DNA from: Bin87 sp965204395
Lineage (GTDB): Bacteria > Chloroflexota > Dehalococcoidia > Lucifugimonadales > UBA3495
Direction of reading: 5' to 3'
DNA length: 64,000 nt
Assembly (NCBI GenBank): GCA_965204395.1
Contig: OZ241987.1
Location: forward strand, 248,001 to 312,000
Part shown: in pieces, positions 35,964 to 44,152 of the stretch
How positions within the stretch are numbered: the stretch's first letter is position 1
How the letters are laid out: each line of letters starts with the position of its first letter
Position numbers and translations under genes: made by a program
Notes under the pieces: generated by a model
What the model was told of the DNA's origin: nothing
The model's input: the letters and a program-made list of their open reading frames with translations, nothing else
The model's database searches: none

Positions 35964-36033
35964 CCGGTGCTATATTGGGGCGGATGACCAGTGAACATCA
36001 CAGGACATTTTGATGTTCCGTCTCATAGCGCGC

Positions 36034-36039
36034 CTATAA
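36034..36039 (+). promoter_or_regulatory. Promoter -10 for hicBA
   Basis: TATAAT at 36034-36039, about 66 nt before the hicB start at 36105. A TTGATG (36009-36014) lies 19 bp upstream and could be a weak -35. Confidence 0.45.
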
Positions 36040-36104
36040 TGGCACCGTCGCATCGGCGCTGGACCGGACTCCCCGAATTCATTGCCTGACGTGGAGGTTC
36101 AGCG

Positions 36105-36359
36105 GTGAATCGTTACAAACTCTCTTACATTATGTACGAACCAAGCGAGGATACGGAGGACAAGTACCTGGCTGAAATCCCTGCCCTGCCAGGATGCCGT
36201 GCGTGGGGGGATAGTCCGGCCGAAACGTTGCACATTCTGGAAGGCGTAGCACAGGCCCATATTCAGTCTTATCTGGAACATGGCCATCCCCTGCCCGCTG
36301 GGATCGTGACAGCCCCGGTGCTGACGGGCACAGTTGACGAGGTGAATGTGATAGCGTGA
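36105..36359 (+). CDS. hicB: HicB-like antitoxin
   Basis: The 84-residue protein has the HicB pattern: KYLAEIPALPGCRAWGDSPAETLHILEGVAQAHI, a partially degraded RNase-H-like fold. No DNA-binding C-terminal helix is obvious. It lies before the toxin gene, the reverse of the common hicA-hicB order, and the toxin start overlaps its stop (GTGA). It should neutralise the adjacent HicA-like RNase. Confidence 0.85.
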   Translation: MNRYKLSYIMYEPSEDTEDKYLAEIPALPGCRAWGDSPAETLHILEGVAQAHIQSYLEHGHPLPAGIVTAPVLTGTVDEVNVIA

Positions 36360-36565
36360 CCTACCGGGAACTGACCCGCAAGCTGCGCCGCTTGGGCTGC
36401 CCATTTTACCGGCAGGGTCGCGAGGACCATGAGGTTTGGATCAACGTTGACACCACGGCCAGGACGACGATTCCCAACTGGGGCGGGCATGATCTGAGAC
36501 CCGGCGCCATCGGCGCGATACTTCGGGACCTGGGGATATCCCGAGGGGAATTCGAGCAAGCTTAG
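36356..36565 (+). CDS. hicA: HicA-like mRNA interferase toxin
   Basis: The 69-residue protein (GTG start) resembles HicA: MTYRELTRKLRRLGCPFYRQG, a double-stranded-RNA-binding-like fold. The usual G-S-H motif is altered to GREDHEVW, but a His remains; IPNWGGHDLRPGAIGAIL matches the family C-terminal half. HicA cleaves mRNA during stress. It is coupled to hicB by a 4-bp overlap. Confidence 0.85.
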   Translation: MTYRELTRKLRRLGCPFYRQGREDHEVWINVDTTARTTIPNWGGHDLRPGAIGAILRDLGISRGEFEQA

Positions 36566-36589
36566 GCGGCCAGGGGCACTGGACCCCGC

Positions 36590-36595
36590 TATAAT
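36590..36595 (+). promoter_or_regulatory. Candidate -10 for the six-gene catabolic operon
   Basis: TATAAT in CCCCGCTATAATGACTCC, 64 nt before the ATG at 36659. No good -35. It would separate the operon from hicBA. Confidence 0.4.
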
Positions 36596-36658
36596 GACTC
36601 CGTGTTACTACCCTGACCACGGGGTCGTCTTCATTTGTGAGCAGGAGGAGGTTCCAAG

Positions 36659-37543
36659 ATGGAGATCGGTGTATCTGTGCCCATTGTCGAGATCGGCGAC
36701 GACTTCGGCGCGTTGCGTGATTACATCCAAGCGGCTGAGGATCTGGGCTACGCCCACGTGCGTATTCTCGACCACGTGCTGGGAGCCGTGCCGGAGAAAC
36801 ATCCGGAGGTTCCCCAGTTCCCATACACTCACGAGTCATACATCCACGAACCGTTCACGCTGATGGCGTACCTTGCGGCGGTCACCAAGAAAATCGGGCT
36901 GACCACCGGCATCCTGATCCTGCCTCAGCGCCAAACGGCGTTGGTGGCAAAACAAGCGGCGGAAGTCGATCTGCTGTCGGAAGGCAGGTTGAGGTTGGGT
37001 ATCGGGGTGGGTTGGAACTCGGTAGAGTACGAGGCTTTGGGTGTGGACTTCGCCACGCGGGGCAGCCGCTGCGACGAGCAGATCGAGGTGCTGCGCCAGC
37101 TGTGGACCGAGGACGTGATCGACTTCCACGGCAAGTACCACGACATCACCCACGCCGGCATCAACCCGCTGCCGGTGCAGCGGCCCATACCCATCTGGAT
37201 CGGCGCCGGCCGCGGTACCGCGCCCACCCCGCCCAATGCCGCCATCCGGCGCATCGGACGCCTGGCGGACGGTTACTTCCCCATGTTCGCGCCGGATGGT
37301 GGCGGTCAAGCAATCCTGAACAGGATCCGCTCCCAGGCCGAGGCCGCAGGACGGAACCCATCCGACGTAGGCATCGAAGGCCGTATCACCATCACCTCCG
37401 AGAACAATCCCGAGGACTGGCTCACCGAGCTGAAGTCCTGGGAGGAAATCGGAGCCACGCACATGGCTGCGGGCCTGCGCGGAGCCACGTCACCAGATGA
37501 TCACATTGACGCCATCCGACGCCTGAAAGAAGCAATCGAATAG
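36659..37543 (+). CDS. LLM-class flavin/F420-dependent oxidoreductase (TIGR03619-like)
   Basis: The 294-residue protein has the luciferase-like start IGVSVPIVEIGDDF, the TTGILILPQRQTALVAKQAAEVDLLS segment and RLRLGIGVGWN, which mark F420- or FMN-dependent LLM enzymes. It has a GGAGGAGG ribosome site. It begins a six-gene run with very short gaps (ABC transporter 10 nt downstream). Substrate unknown, but context suggests a first oxidation step of an imported compound. Confidence 0.9.
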   Translation: MEIGVSVPIVEIGDDFGALRDYIQAAEDLGYAHVRILDHVLGAVPEKHPEVPQFPYTHESYIHEPFTLMAYLAAVTKKIGLTTGILILPQRQTALVAKQAAEVDLLSEGRLRLGIGVGWNSVEYEALGVDFATRGSRCDEQIEVLRQLWTEDVIDFHGKYHDITHAGINPLPVQRPIPIWIGAGRGTAPTPPNAAIRRIGRLADGYFPMFAPDGGGQAILNRIRSQAEAAGRNPSDVGIEGRITITSENNPEDWLTELKSWEEIGATHMAAGLRGATSPDDHIDAIRRLKEAIE

Positions 37544-37553
37544 GCGGCGCGCA

Positions 37554-39509
37554 ATGCGCCCCGTGCGCGACAACGTACCCCACGGGCCACGCCGGTCTGC
37601 AACTGCGGACCGGAGCCGACCCAGCCGGCGCGTGCCCAACCTCCATCGGAGAATCGCGGGAGCTTTTCAGCCATATTGGCCGCAGGTCTTAGCGATCGGT
37701 TTGCTGATTCTAATCACGGCGGGATTGGGGGTGGTGAACCCGATCCTGATACGCGTGGTGTTCGACTCCGCGCTGTTCCCTGAAGGCGGCCCCGATTTGC
37801 GTCTGCTATGGACCCTTGCCGCCACCATGGCGGGGGTGGTGGTCGTGACGGGCAGCCTGGGCGTCGTACAGACCTGGCTGACCCAACAATTGGGTCAGCG
37901 GGTCATGCGAGACCTACGCGACCAGTTGTACTCCCACCTCCAATCGTTGTCGCTCGGATTTTTCACTTCCCAGAAGACCGGCGAGATACAGAGCCGGGTC
38001 GCAAACGATGTGGCCGGAATTCGGGTGGTGGTTACCAACACGGTCAGCACCATCCTTTCCAACGTAGTCATCCTGATCAGCACCCTGATCGCGATGTCGG
38101 TGCTTTCCTGGCAATTGACCATCGTCGCCGTCGGCATCACCCCTCTATTCGCCGTGTTCAGCTACATGGTGGGGAGAAGGAGGCGCGCGGCGTCGGCGTT
38201 GGTGCAAGAATCAACGGCAGAGATGACCGCAATGACCCAGGAAACCCTCTCCGTATCGGGCGTGATGCTGACGCGGTTGTTCGGCGCTCAAAATCGGGAG
38301 ATCTTGCGGTTCCACGATCAAAATGTACGGCTGTCCGACTTGGAGATCCGTCGGGAAATGACTGGCCAGAAGGTCTGGGCTGGCATGCAAATTTTCTACT
38401 CACTGACGCCGGTGGTAGTGTACGTCCTCGCTGGCTACATCCTTTTCGGCGGGTTCGGACCAGGCGGCATCACCGCGGGTACCATCGTGGCCTTCACCAC
38501 CCTGCAGGCGCGGCTTTACTTCCCCATCAGCACGCTGCTGCGCACTTCGGTTGAGTTGCAGTCGTCCCTGGCTTTGTTTGAGCGCATATTCGGATACCTG
38601 GACATCCGGCACGACATCGTGGATGCGCCCGACGCGGTTGAAATCCCTGTCGAGCGTGTCGCAGGCCGGGTGACGTTGCGCGACGTGCGGATGAACTACC
38701 ATCCCGCCACTCTGCTCTCTGAAGCCTACGAAATCGAAACCGACGGCCATGACTTCTGGGCACTGGATGGGGTCAACCTCGAGGTCAAGCCCGGGCAACT
38801 GGCCGCGCTGGTCGGTCCCAGCGGCGCCGGCAAAACAACCGTTTCTTACCTGATACCTCGGCTGTACGACGCCACATCGGGCGAAGTCTGCATCGATGGC
38901 ATTGACGTGCGGCGGATCAAACTCCAGAGCCTGGCCCGCATGATCGGCTACGTGTCCCAGGAAAGTTACCTCTTCCACGCGTCGATACGCGAAAACCTGT
39001 TGTACGGCAACCCCGAAGCCACCGAGCGGCAACTCCAAGAGGCCGCTAAAACGGCCTTCATCCACGACCGCATCATGGAATTCCCCAATGGCTATGACAC
39101 CGTGGTGGGCGAACGCGGTTACCGTATGTCCGGCGGAGAGCGTCAAAGGCTGTCCATTGCCCGCGTCATCCTGCACGACCCGAGATTGCTGATCCTGGAC
39201 GAGGCAACCTCATCTCTCGACACCACCAGCGAACGGTACGTCCAGGCTGCGTTGCAACCCTTGATGAAAGGACGAACTACCATAGCCATCGCACATCGGC
39301 TTTCGACCATCATGAACGCGGACGCGATTTTCGTCATCGACCGGGGTCGCGTCGTGGAACATGGAACCCACTACGAGTTGCTGGCTCTCGGCGGTCTGTA
39401 CGCTCAACTTTATGACGAACAGTTTGAAGGCGGCAGCGTTGAGTACGTCCGTGAGGATGGCGTAGCGGTGCTCACCAGCGGCGACTTGCGCCTCCCGGTG
39501 GCGATCTAG
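37554..39509 (+). CDS. ABC transporter, fused permease and ATPase
   Basis: The 651-residue protein has a six-helix membrane half and an ATPase half with Walker A GPSGAGKTT (421-429), signature MSGGERQR (525-532) and Walker B LLILDE (545-550). This is the MsbA/multidrug-type homodimeric exporter layout. It lies 10 nt after the LLM gene and 24 nt before the binding-protein-like gene. An exporter next to a binding-protein-like gene is an odd pairing, and the substrate is not known. Confidence 0.92.
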   Translation: MRPVRDNVPHGPRRSATADRSRPSRRVPNLHRRIAGAFQPYWPQVLAIGLLILITAGLGVVNPILIRVVFDSALFPEGGPDLRLLWTLAATMAGVVVVTGSLGVVQTWLTQQLGQRVMRDLRDQLYSHLQSLSLGFFTSQKTGEIQSRVANDVAGIRVVVTNTVSTILSNVVILISTLIAMSVLSWQLTIVAVGITPLFAVFSYMVGRRRRAASALVQESTAEMTAMTQETLSVSGVMLTRLFGAQNREILRFHDQNVRLSDLEIRREMTGQKVWAGMQIFYSLTPVVVYVLAGYILFGGFGPGGITAGTIVAFTTLQARLYFPISTLLRTSVELQSSLALFERIFGYLDIRHDIVDAPDAVEIPVERVAGRVTLRDVRMNYHPATLLSEAYEIETDGHDFWALDGVNLEVKPGQLAALVGPSGAGKTTVSYLIPRLYDATSGEVCIDGIDVRRIKLQSLARMIGYVSQESYLFHASIRENLLYGNPEATERQLQEAAKTAFIHDRIMEFPNGYDTVVGERGYRMSGGERQRLSIARVILHDPRLLILDEATSSLDTTSERYVQAALQPLMKGRTTIAIAHRLSTIMNADAIFVIDRGRVVEHGTHYELLALGGLYAQLYDEQFEGGSVEYVREDGVAVLTSGDLRLPVAI

Positions 39510-39533
39510 TTAGTAGCAATACGGAGTAGAAAT

Positions 39534-40466
39534 ATGACCTCAAATGCAAATTCCGACCGGATCCGTCTGCGGGTGGCATTCCGCAACATGTTTTACACGA
39601 CGATTTACGTGGCGGTGGAAGGCGGGTTCCTGGCCGCCGAAGGCCTCGACATTGATTTCTCGCACATTCCCGCGGGCCAATCCAGCACCGACCTACTCAA
39701 GGCCGGCGACATTGACATCACCCAGAGCGGGATCAGCCGCAGCTTCATGGATCTGGACGCCGGCAGTGATTCTCCGCCACAGCACATCGCTGAGATTAAC
39801 CAGCGAGACGGATTTTTCCTGCTGTCCAAACAGCCCACCGACGGTTGGACGTGGGCCGACCTGGAGGGCGCCACATTGATTCCCGTCGGTTTCACCCCGG
39901 TGCCCTACACCACCCTGCAGGCAGCGATGCGGTGGCACGGTGTGGATCCCGAAAGCGTGAACTTGTTGGGCGGCCTCCCTGCGGAGGACATGCTGGCGCG
40001 GTTCCGAAACGGCGACGCGGACTATCTACAGGTCCCTTACCCCTTCGCCGGCCAACTCGTAAGGGAAGGCGCCGGGCACGTGGCAGTAACTCTGGGCAAC
40101 GAGAGCGGCTACGTCTGCTACAGCAGTTTTGCCGCTACTCCGGCCTATGTCGCGGAGAACCCCGAAACGGTGCAACGGTTCGTCAACGGCTACGCCCGCG
40201 CACAACGATGGGTCGCGAAGAACGAACCAGACGCTGTGGCAGAGTGCATCGCGCCGGTGTTCCCCGAATACGACCGGTTCCTGGTGTCCGATGGCGTGCG
40301 CCGCTACAAAGCCGCCGGCGTTTGGGCGACCGACCCCATGATCGGCAGGGATGGTTTCTCCCGCATGCGTGATGCCCTGATCGCCGGTGGGTTGGTACAG
40401 GGAGCGCATCCTTACGAAAAGATTGTGCGCCCCGAATTCGCCGAGCGGGCGATGGCGGCATCTTGA
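39534..40466 (+). CDS. NMT1/THI5-like protein without signal peptide
   Basis: The 310-residue protein has the type 2 periplasmic-binding fold of the NMT1/THI5 or TauA class: YVAVEGGFLAAEGLDIDF at the start, LLKAGDIDITQSG, and YTTLQAAMRWHGVDPESVNLLG. No signal peptide or lipobox is visible, so it is probably cytosolic. That resembles enzyme members of this fold such as Thi5 or the sulfinate desulfinase DszB, but the N-terminal Cys of DszB is not present here. It sits inside a catabolic operon; role unknown. Confidence 0.75.
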   Translation: MTSNANSDRIRLRVAFRNMFYTTIYVAVEGGFLAAEGLDIDFSHIPAGQSSTDLLKAGDIDITQSGISRSFMDLDAGSDSPPQHIAEINQRDGFFLLSKQPTDGWTWADLEGATLIPVGFTPVPYTTLQAAMRWHGVDPESVNLLGGLPAEDMLARFRNGDADYLQVPYPFAGQLVREGAGHVAVTLGNESGYVCYSSFAATPAYVAENPETVQRFVNGYARAQRWVAKNEPDAVAECIAPVFPEYDRFLVSDGVRRYKAAGVWATDPMIGRDGFSRMRDALIAGGLVQGAHPYEKIVRPEFAERAMAAS

Positions 40467-40509
40467 CGTGCTTAATGTCAAAAACGGCCAACAGCAGAGA
40501 GGTAGGATT

Positions 40510-41262
40510 ATGAGGCTGGAAGGCAAGGTTGCAATTATTACCGGCGGCGCACGGGGACAAGGAGCCACCGAAGCCCAGATGTTTGCCCAGGAAGGAGCCA
40601 AGGTGGTGATCGGCGACGTTCGGGACGAACTCGGGATGCAGGTGGAAGCCGAGATCCGCGAGTTGGGCGGTGAGGCGGTTTACCTGCACCTGGACGTGAC
40701 CAGTCAGGACGATTGGGATCGCGCCATCCATACTGCCGAGGATCGGTTTGGCAAGGTCGACGTACTGGTGAACAACGCGGCTATCGTGCTGCGCAAGAAC
40801 ATCGAGGAAACTACGGGCGAAGACTGGGACAGCATCATGGAGGTCAACGCTAAGGGCGTTTTCCTGGGAACAAGGGCGGCCATACCGGCCATGCGTCGGG
40901 CCGGCGGTGGCAGCATCATCAACATATCGTCCATCAGCGGTTTGGTGTCCATCGGACCGCCGGCGTACATCGCCACCAAGGGCGCGGTCCGCCTGTTCAC
41001 GAAGTCAACCGCTATTCAACACGCGGCCGACAACATTCGTGCGAACTCCATCCACCCCGGCTCCGTTGATACCGATATGCGCCGGGACGGTCTGACCAGC
41101 CAGTCTGAAGAAGAGATACAAGCTCGCATCGACCAGATCCCGTTGGGCCGTGTCGGCACCACCGAAGACATCTCGTATGGCGCTCTGTTCCTCGCGTCCG
41201 ATGAATCGTCGTTCATGACCGGAAGCGAACTCGTTATCGACGGCGGGTACACCGCTAAGTGA
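40510..41262 (+). CDS. Short-chain dehydrogenase/reductase (SDR)
   Basis: The 250-residue protein has the NAD(P) motif TGGARGQG, NNAA, the catalytic Ser (NISSISG) and Y-x3-K (YIATKGA), so it is an intact classical SDR. The C-terminal SFMTGSELVIDGGYTA is typical. It likely oxidises a hydroxyl in the same pathway as its neighbours. The ATG at 40510 has a GAGAGGTAGGA site; the next gene starts 7 nt after its stop. Confidence 0.92.
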   Translation: MRLEGKVAIITGGARGQGATEAQMFAQEGAKVVIGDVRDELGMQVEAEIRELGGEAVYLHLDVTSQDDWDRAIHTAEDRFGKVDVLVNNAAIVLRKNIEETTGEDWDSIMEVNAKGVFLGTRAAIPAMRRAGGGSIINISSISGLVSIGPPAYIATKGAVRLFTKSTAIQHAADNIRANSIHPGSVDTDMRRDGLTSQSEEEIQARIDQIPLGRVGTTEDISYGALFLASDESSFMTGSELVIDGGYTAK

Positions 41263-41269
41263 GGCATCC

Positions 41270-42367
41270 ATGACCACCTTGCCGCAACAATCCCTCGCCG
41301 CCGTAACCACAGCGCCCAACGCTATGGAGATCAGGCGGCTCGACATCCCCGATATAGGCGACGACGAAGCGATCGTCCGGATCGAAGCCACAGGCATTTG
41401 CGGCACGGATTACGAGTGGTTCCGTGGAGATCTGGACATTCCATACCCGATAATCCTCGGACATGAACCGCTGGGTCGCATTGCTGCAATTGGCCCGCAG
41501 GCGTCGGAGCGTTGGGGAGTGGGGATCGGCGATCGGGTCGCAGTGCGGTCCGGCTATCGCTGCGGTCGTTGCGCCGCTTGCGAAGCCGGCGGGACCGAAC
41601 CGTGCCCGACCGCCGGCGGATTCGGGCAGACCGGTTTGGACAAATCTCCCGGTCTTTGGGGTGGCTATTCGGAGTACCTGTACCTACCGGCGGGATCAGT
41701 GGTGTTTCCCATGGACGGCAACCTGGATCCCGCAGTGGCTGTCATGTTCAACCCGTTGGGCGCCGGGTTCGCCTGGGGTGTGGACGCCACGGGATTACAG
41801 CCCGGTCAAACCCTGGCGGTGTTGGGTTCTGGCCGGCGCGGCATCTGCTGCGCCATCGCCGCCAAGGAGTCCGGAGCATCGATGGTCGCTATCACGGGCT
41901 TGGGGAGAGATGAGCACAAGCTGGCCTTGGCTCGCGACATGGGCGCCGACATTGCCATCAACGTGGATGGTGAAGATCCGGTTGATCGAGTTCTGGCGGC
42001 AACTGACGGCGCGGGCGTGGACTGCGTAGTTGATACCACGCCGTACGCGGTGGGGGCGGTGAACCAGGCCATCCAAATGGTGAAGCCGGGAGGAACAGTG
42101 GTCCTCGCCGGTTTGAAAGGACGCAGAGCGTTTGAAGGATTGTCGCCGGACGACATCATCTGGAAAAAGATCACTCTGCGTGGGGTGCTGGGGGTTGAAT
42201 ATTCCGCATTTCGCCGCGCCGTGGACACGATCCATTCCCGCAAATACCCGATGGAACGCCTGCATACACACAGCTTTCCCATCGAGCAGGCGGAACACGC
42301 TTTGGCCACGCTGAGTGGCGAAGCCGGCGTCCCCAGCATTCACGTTGCAATAGTCCCAGGCAGCTAA
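41270..42367 (+). CDS. Zinc-type alcohol dehydrogenase (MDR, threonine-dehydrogenase-like)
   Basis: The 365-residue protein has catalytic-zinc residues in GICGTDYEW and LGHEPLG, and a structural-zinc loop CGRCAACEAGGTEPC. The nucleotide motif is VLGSGRRGICCAIA, a slightly unusual GxGxxG. It is likely an NAD(P)-dependent secondary-alcohol dehydrogenase. It lies 7 nt after the SDR gene and 15 nt before the amidohydrolase, in the same operon. Confidence 0.9.
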   Translation: MTTLPQQSLAAVTTAPNAMEIRRLDIPDIGDDEAIVRIEATGICGTDYEWFRGDLDIPYPIILGHEPLGRIAAIGPQASERWGVGIGDRVAVRSGYRCGRCAACEAGGTEPCPTAGGFGQTGLDKSPGLWGGYSEYLYLPAGSVVFPMDGNLDPAVAVMFNPLGAGFAWGVDATGLQPGQTLAVLGSGRRGICCAIAAKESGASMVAITGLGRDEHKLALARDMGADIAINVDGEDPVDRVLAATDGAGVDCVVDTTPYAVGAVNQAIQMVKPGGTVVLAGLKGRRAFEGLSPDDIIWKKITLRGVLGVEYSAFRRAVDTIHSRKYPMERLHTHSFPIEQAEHALATLSGEAGVPSIHVAIVPGS

Positions 42368-42382
42368 CCGAAGGAGCAACCA

Positions 42383-43840
42383 ATGGCCGCGTACCATGCA
42401 GATACGGTGATCCGCCGCGCCAACGTCATCACCATCGATCCAGACCAACCGCGCGCCACCGCAGTGGCCATGCGGGACGGACGTTTTATCGGCCTAGGGA
42501 GCGACTCCCATGTGGAAACGTTGATCGGACCCAACACCAAAATTCTGGATTTGGGCGGCAAGACCGTTCTGCCCGGTTTCATCGACGCACACATCCATGT
42601 GCTCAGCAGCGGAACGCGCCATGTGATGGCTGCCGATTGTGCGCTGCCAACCATCTCGGACATCCAACAGGCCCTTCGGGAACGAGTTGCCGTAACACCG
42701 GCCGGCCACTGGGTGCAGGGGTTCAAGTTCGACGACACCAAAACCACCGAAAATCGGTTCCTGCGACGGGAAGACCTGGACGCGGTCAGCACCGACCATC
42801 CCGTATTGGTATCCCACCGGGCGGGCCACGTGTACTTTGGCAACACACTGGCGCTGGAACGGGGCGGGTTCCATGATGAATCACCGGACCCTCCGGGCGG
42901 ACGCCTCGGGCGCAATCCCGACACCGGCAGGTTGAACGGCGTGATTTACGAACGCGCCGTTGACGACATCCGGGAAAACCAACTTCCGGTAGAGTCCGCC
43001 GATACCCGCAGGGAAGGCCTCAAAGTAATCTGCGAGATGCTGAATAGAGCCGGGCTGACCAGCGTGCACGATGCGCGTGTCACCGACTACGAACTACAAA
43101 CCTACCAGGAAGGCCGTGACAACGGCGACTTGAGCTTGCGCGTTTATGCGCTTATGTGGTACCGCTACTTCCCGGCGTTGCGAGACGCCGGTATTCGATC
43201 CGGTATGGGCGATGATCTCTTACGCATCGGGGGCATCAAGATGGTTGCCGATGGCGCTATAGCATCACGGACGGCCTTTCTTTCCGAGCCGTACGTCGGC
43301 AGCTGCTGCGACCACGGCATCCTGACCATGACCGAGGATGAGATCCTGGAAAACGTCATGCAGATGCACGCCGCCGGATTCCAGGTTTGCATCCATGCCA
43401 ACGGGGACTCCACCATCGACCTGGTGCTCAAAGCCTACGAAGCCGCACAGGCCGCGGATCCCCGGCCCGATCCGCGACACCGTGTCGAGCACTGCACGCT
43501 GGTCAATGATGACCTGTTGACCAGGATGAACAAGCTGGGGACGGTGGCGACGCCGTTCTGTACGTACGTGTATTACCACGGCGAGAAGATGCAGTTCTAT
43601 GGCGAGGAACGCTTGCAGTGGATGTTCGCGCAACGTTCCTTTATGGACTACCAGGTCGTTTCAACAGGCGCCACCGACTATCCACCCGGGCCGGTCGACC
43701 CACTCATGGGCATCCAGAGTTGCATAACCCGCACGGACAGCGAGGGCCGAGAGTGGGGCACCAACCAACGCATCTCAGTCGAAGACGCCCTGAGCATCTA
43801 CACGCTCAAGGCGCGTACGCAGGGTTCGAGGAAGGCCTGA
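42383..43840 (+). CDS. YtcJ-like amidohydrolase, interrupted by a frameshift near the C-terminus
   Basis: The 485-residue reading frame has the metal-binding GFIDAHIHVLSSG motif and HANGDSTIDLVLKAYE, placing it in the YtcJ/amidohydrolase-3 family, which hydrolyses amide or imide bonds. The frame ends early at 43840 with an unrelated tail (ARTQGSRKA). The true C-terminus continues in another frame from 43810, where a single base is missing after CTCAA (expected N-G-A-Y-A). It is the last gene of the catabolic operon. The break could be a real mutation or a sequencing or assembly error. Confidence 0.85.
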   Translation: MAAYHADTVIRRANVITIDPDQPRATAVAMRDGRFIGLGSDSHVETLIGPNTKILDLGGKTVLPGFIDAHIHVLSSGTRHVMAADCALPTISDIQQALRERVAVTPAGHWVQGFKFDDTKTTENRFLRREDLDAVSTDHPVLVSHRAGHVYFGNTLALERGGFHDESPDPPGGRLGRNPDTGRLNGVIYERAVDDIRENQLPVESADTRREGLKVICEMLNRAGLTSVHDARVTDYELQTYQEGRDNGDLSLRVYALMWYRYFPALRDAGIRSGMGDDLLRIGGIKMVADGAIASRTAFLSEPYVGSCCDHGILTMTEDEILENVMQMHAAGFQVCIHANGDSTIDLVLKAYEAAQAADPRPDPRHRVEHCTLVNDDLLTRMNKLGTVATPFCTYVYYHGEKMQFYGEERLQWMFAQRSFMDYQVVSTGATDYPPGPVDPLMGIQSCITRTDSEGREWGTNQRISVEDALSIYTLKARTQGSRKA

Positions 43841-43977
43841 AAGGAAGCATCGAAGTCGGCAAACTAGCGGACTTGGTGGTGCTGGGCGCCGACCCGACGG
43901 CTATCGACCCCTTTGGGATCAAGGATATTCCCATCGAACGAACGATAGTCGGCGGACATACCGTGTACGAGGGCTGA
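43810..43977 (+). pseudogene. Out-of-frame C-terminal part of the amidohydrolase
   Basis: In a different frame from the preceding gene, this segment encodes GAYAGFEEGLKGSIEVGKLADLVVL and HTVYEG, the normal C-terminal end of amidohydrolases. Together with the main frame it would make a protein of about 530 residues. It has no start or ribosome site of its own. It marks a 1-base deletion around 43808-43810. Confidence 0.85.
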
Positions 43978-43988
43978 ACGGAAAACAC

Positions 43989-44098
43989 TCCCCGCGAGAC
44001 TTGTGTGCTGCGGGGAATCGACACAGTCGGTGCGCTTTCCGACTCGGTTCGTCGATTGACAAGCAACGGTCGGACACTGCCAAGACAATGTCCGACCG
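43989..44098. terminator. Hairpins between convergent genes
   Basis: Two perfect inverted repeats lie in the gap between convergent genes: TCCCCGC / GCGGGGA (43989-43995, 44010-44016) and CGGTCGGACA / TGTCCGACCG (44067-44076, 44089-44098). A smaller one, GCGTTT-TTGG-AAACGC, is at 44128-44143. None has a clear T-run, so termination is possible but not certain. Confidence 0.4.
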
Positions 44099-44152
44099 AT
44101 TTCCGCAAACGTCCGACAACGGGGTCAGCGTTTTTGGAAACGCCCATCAAAG

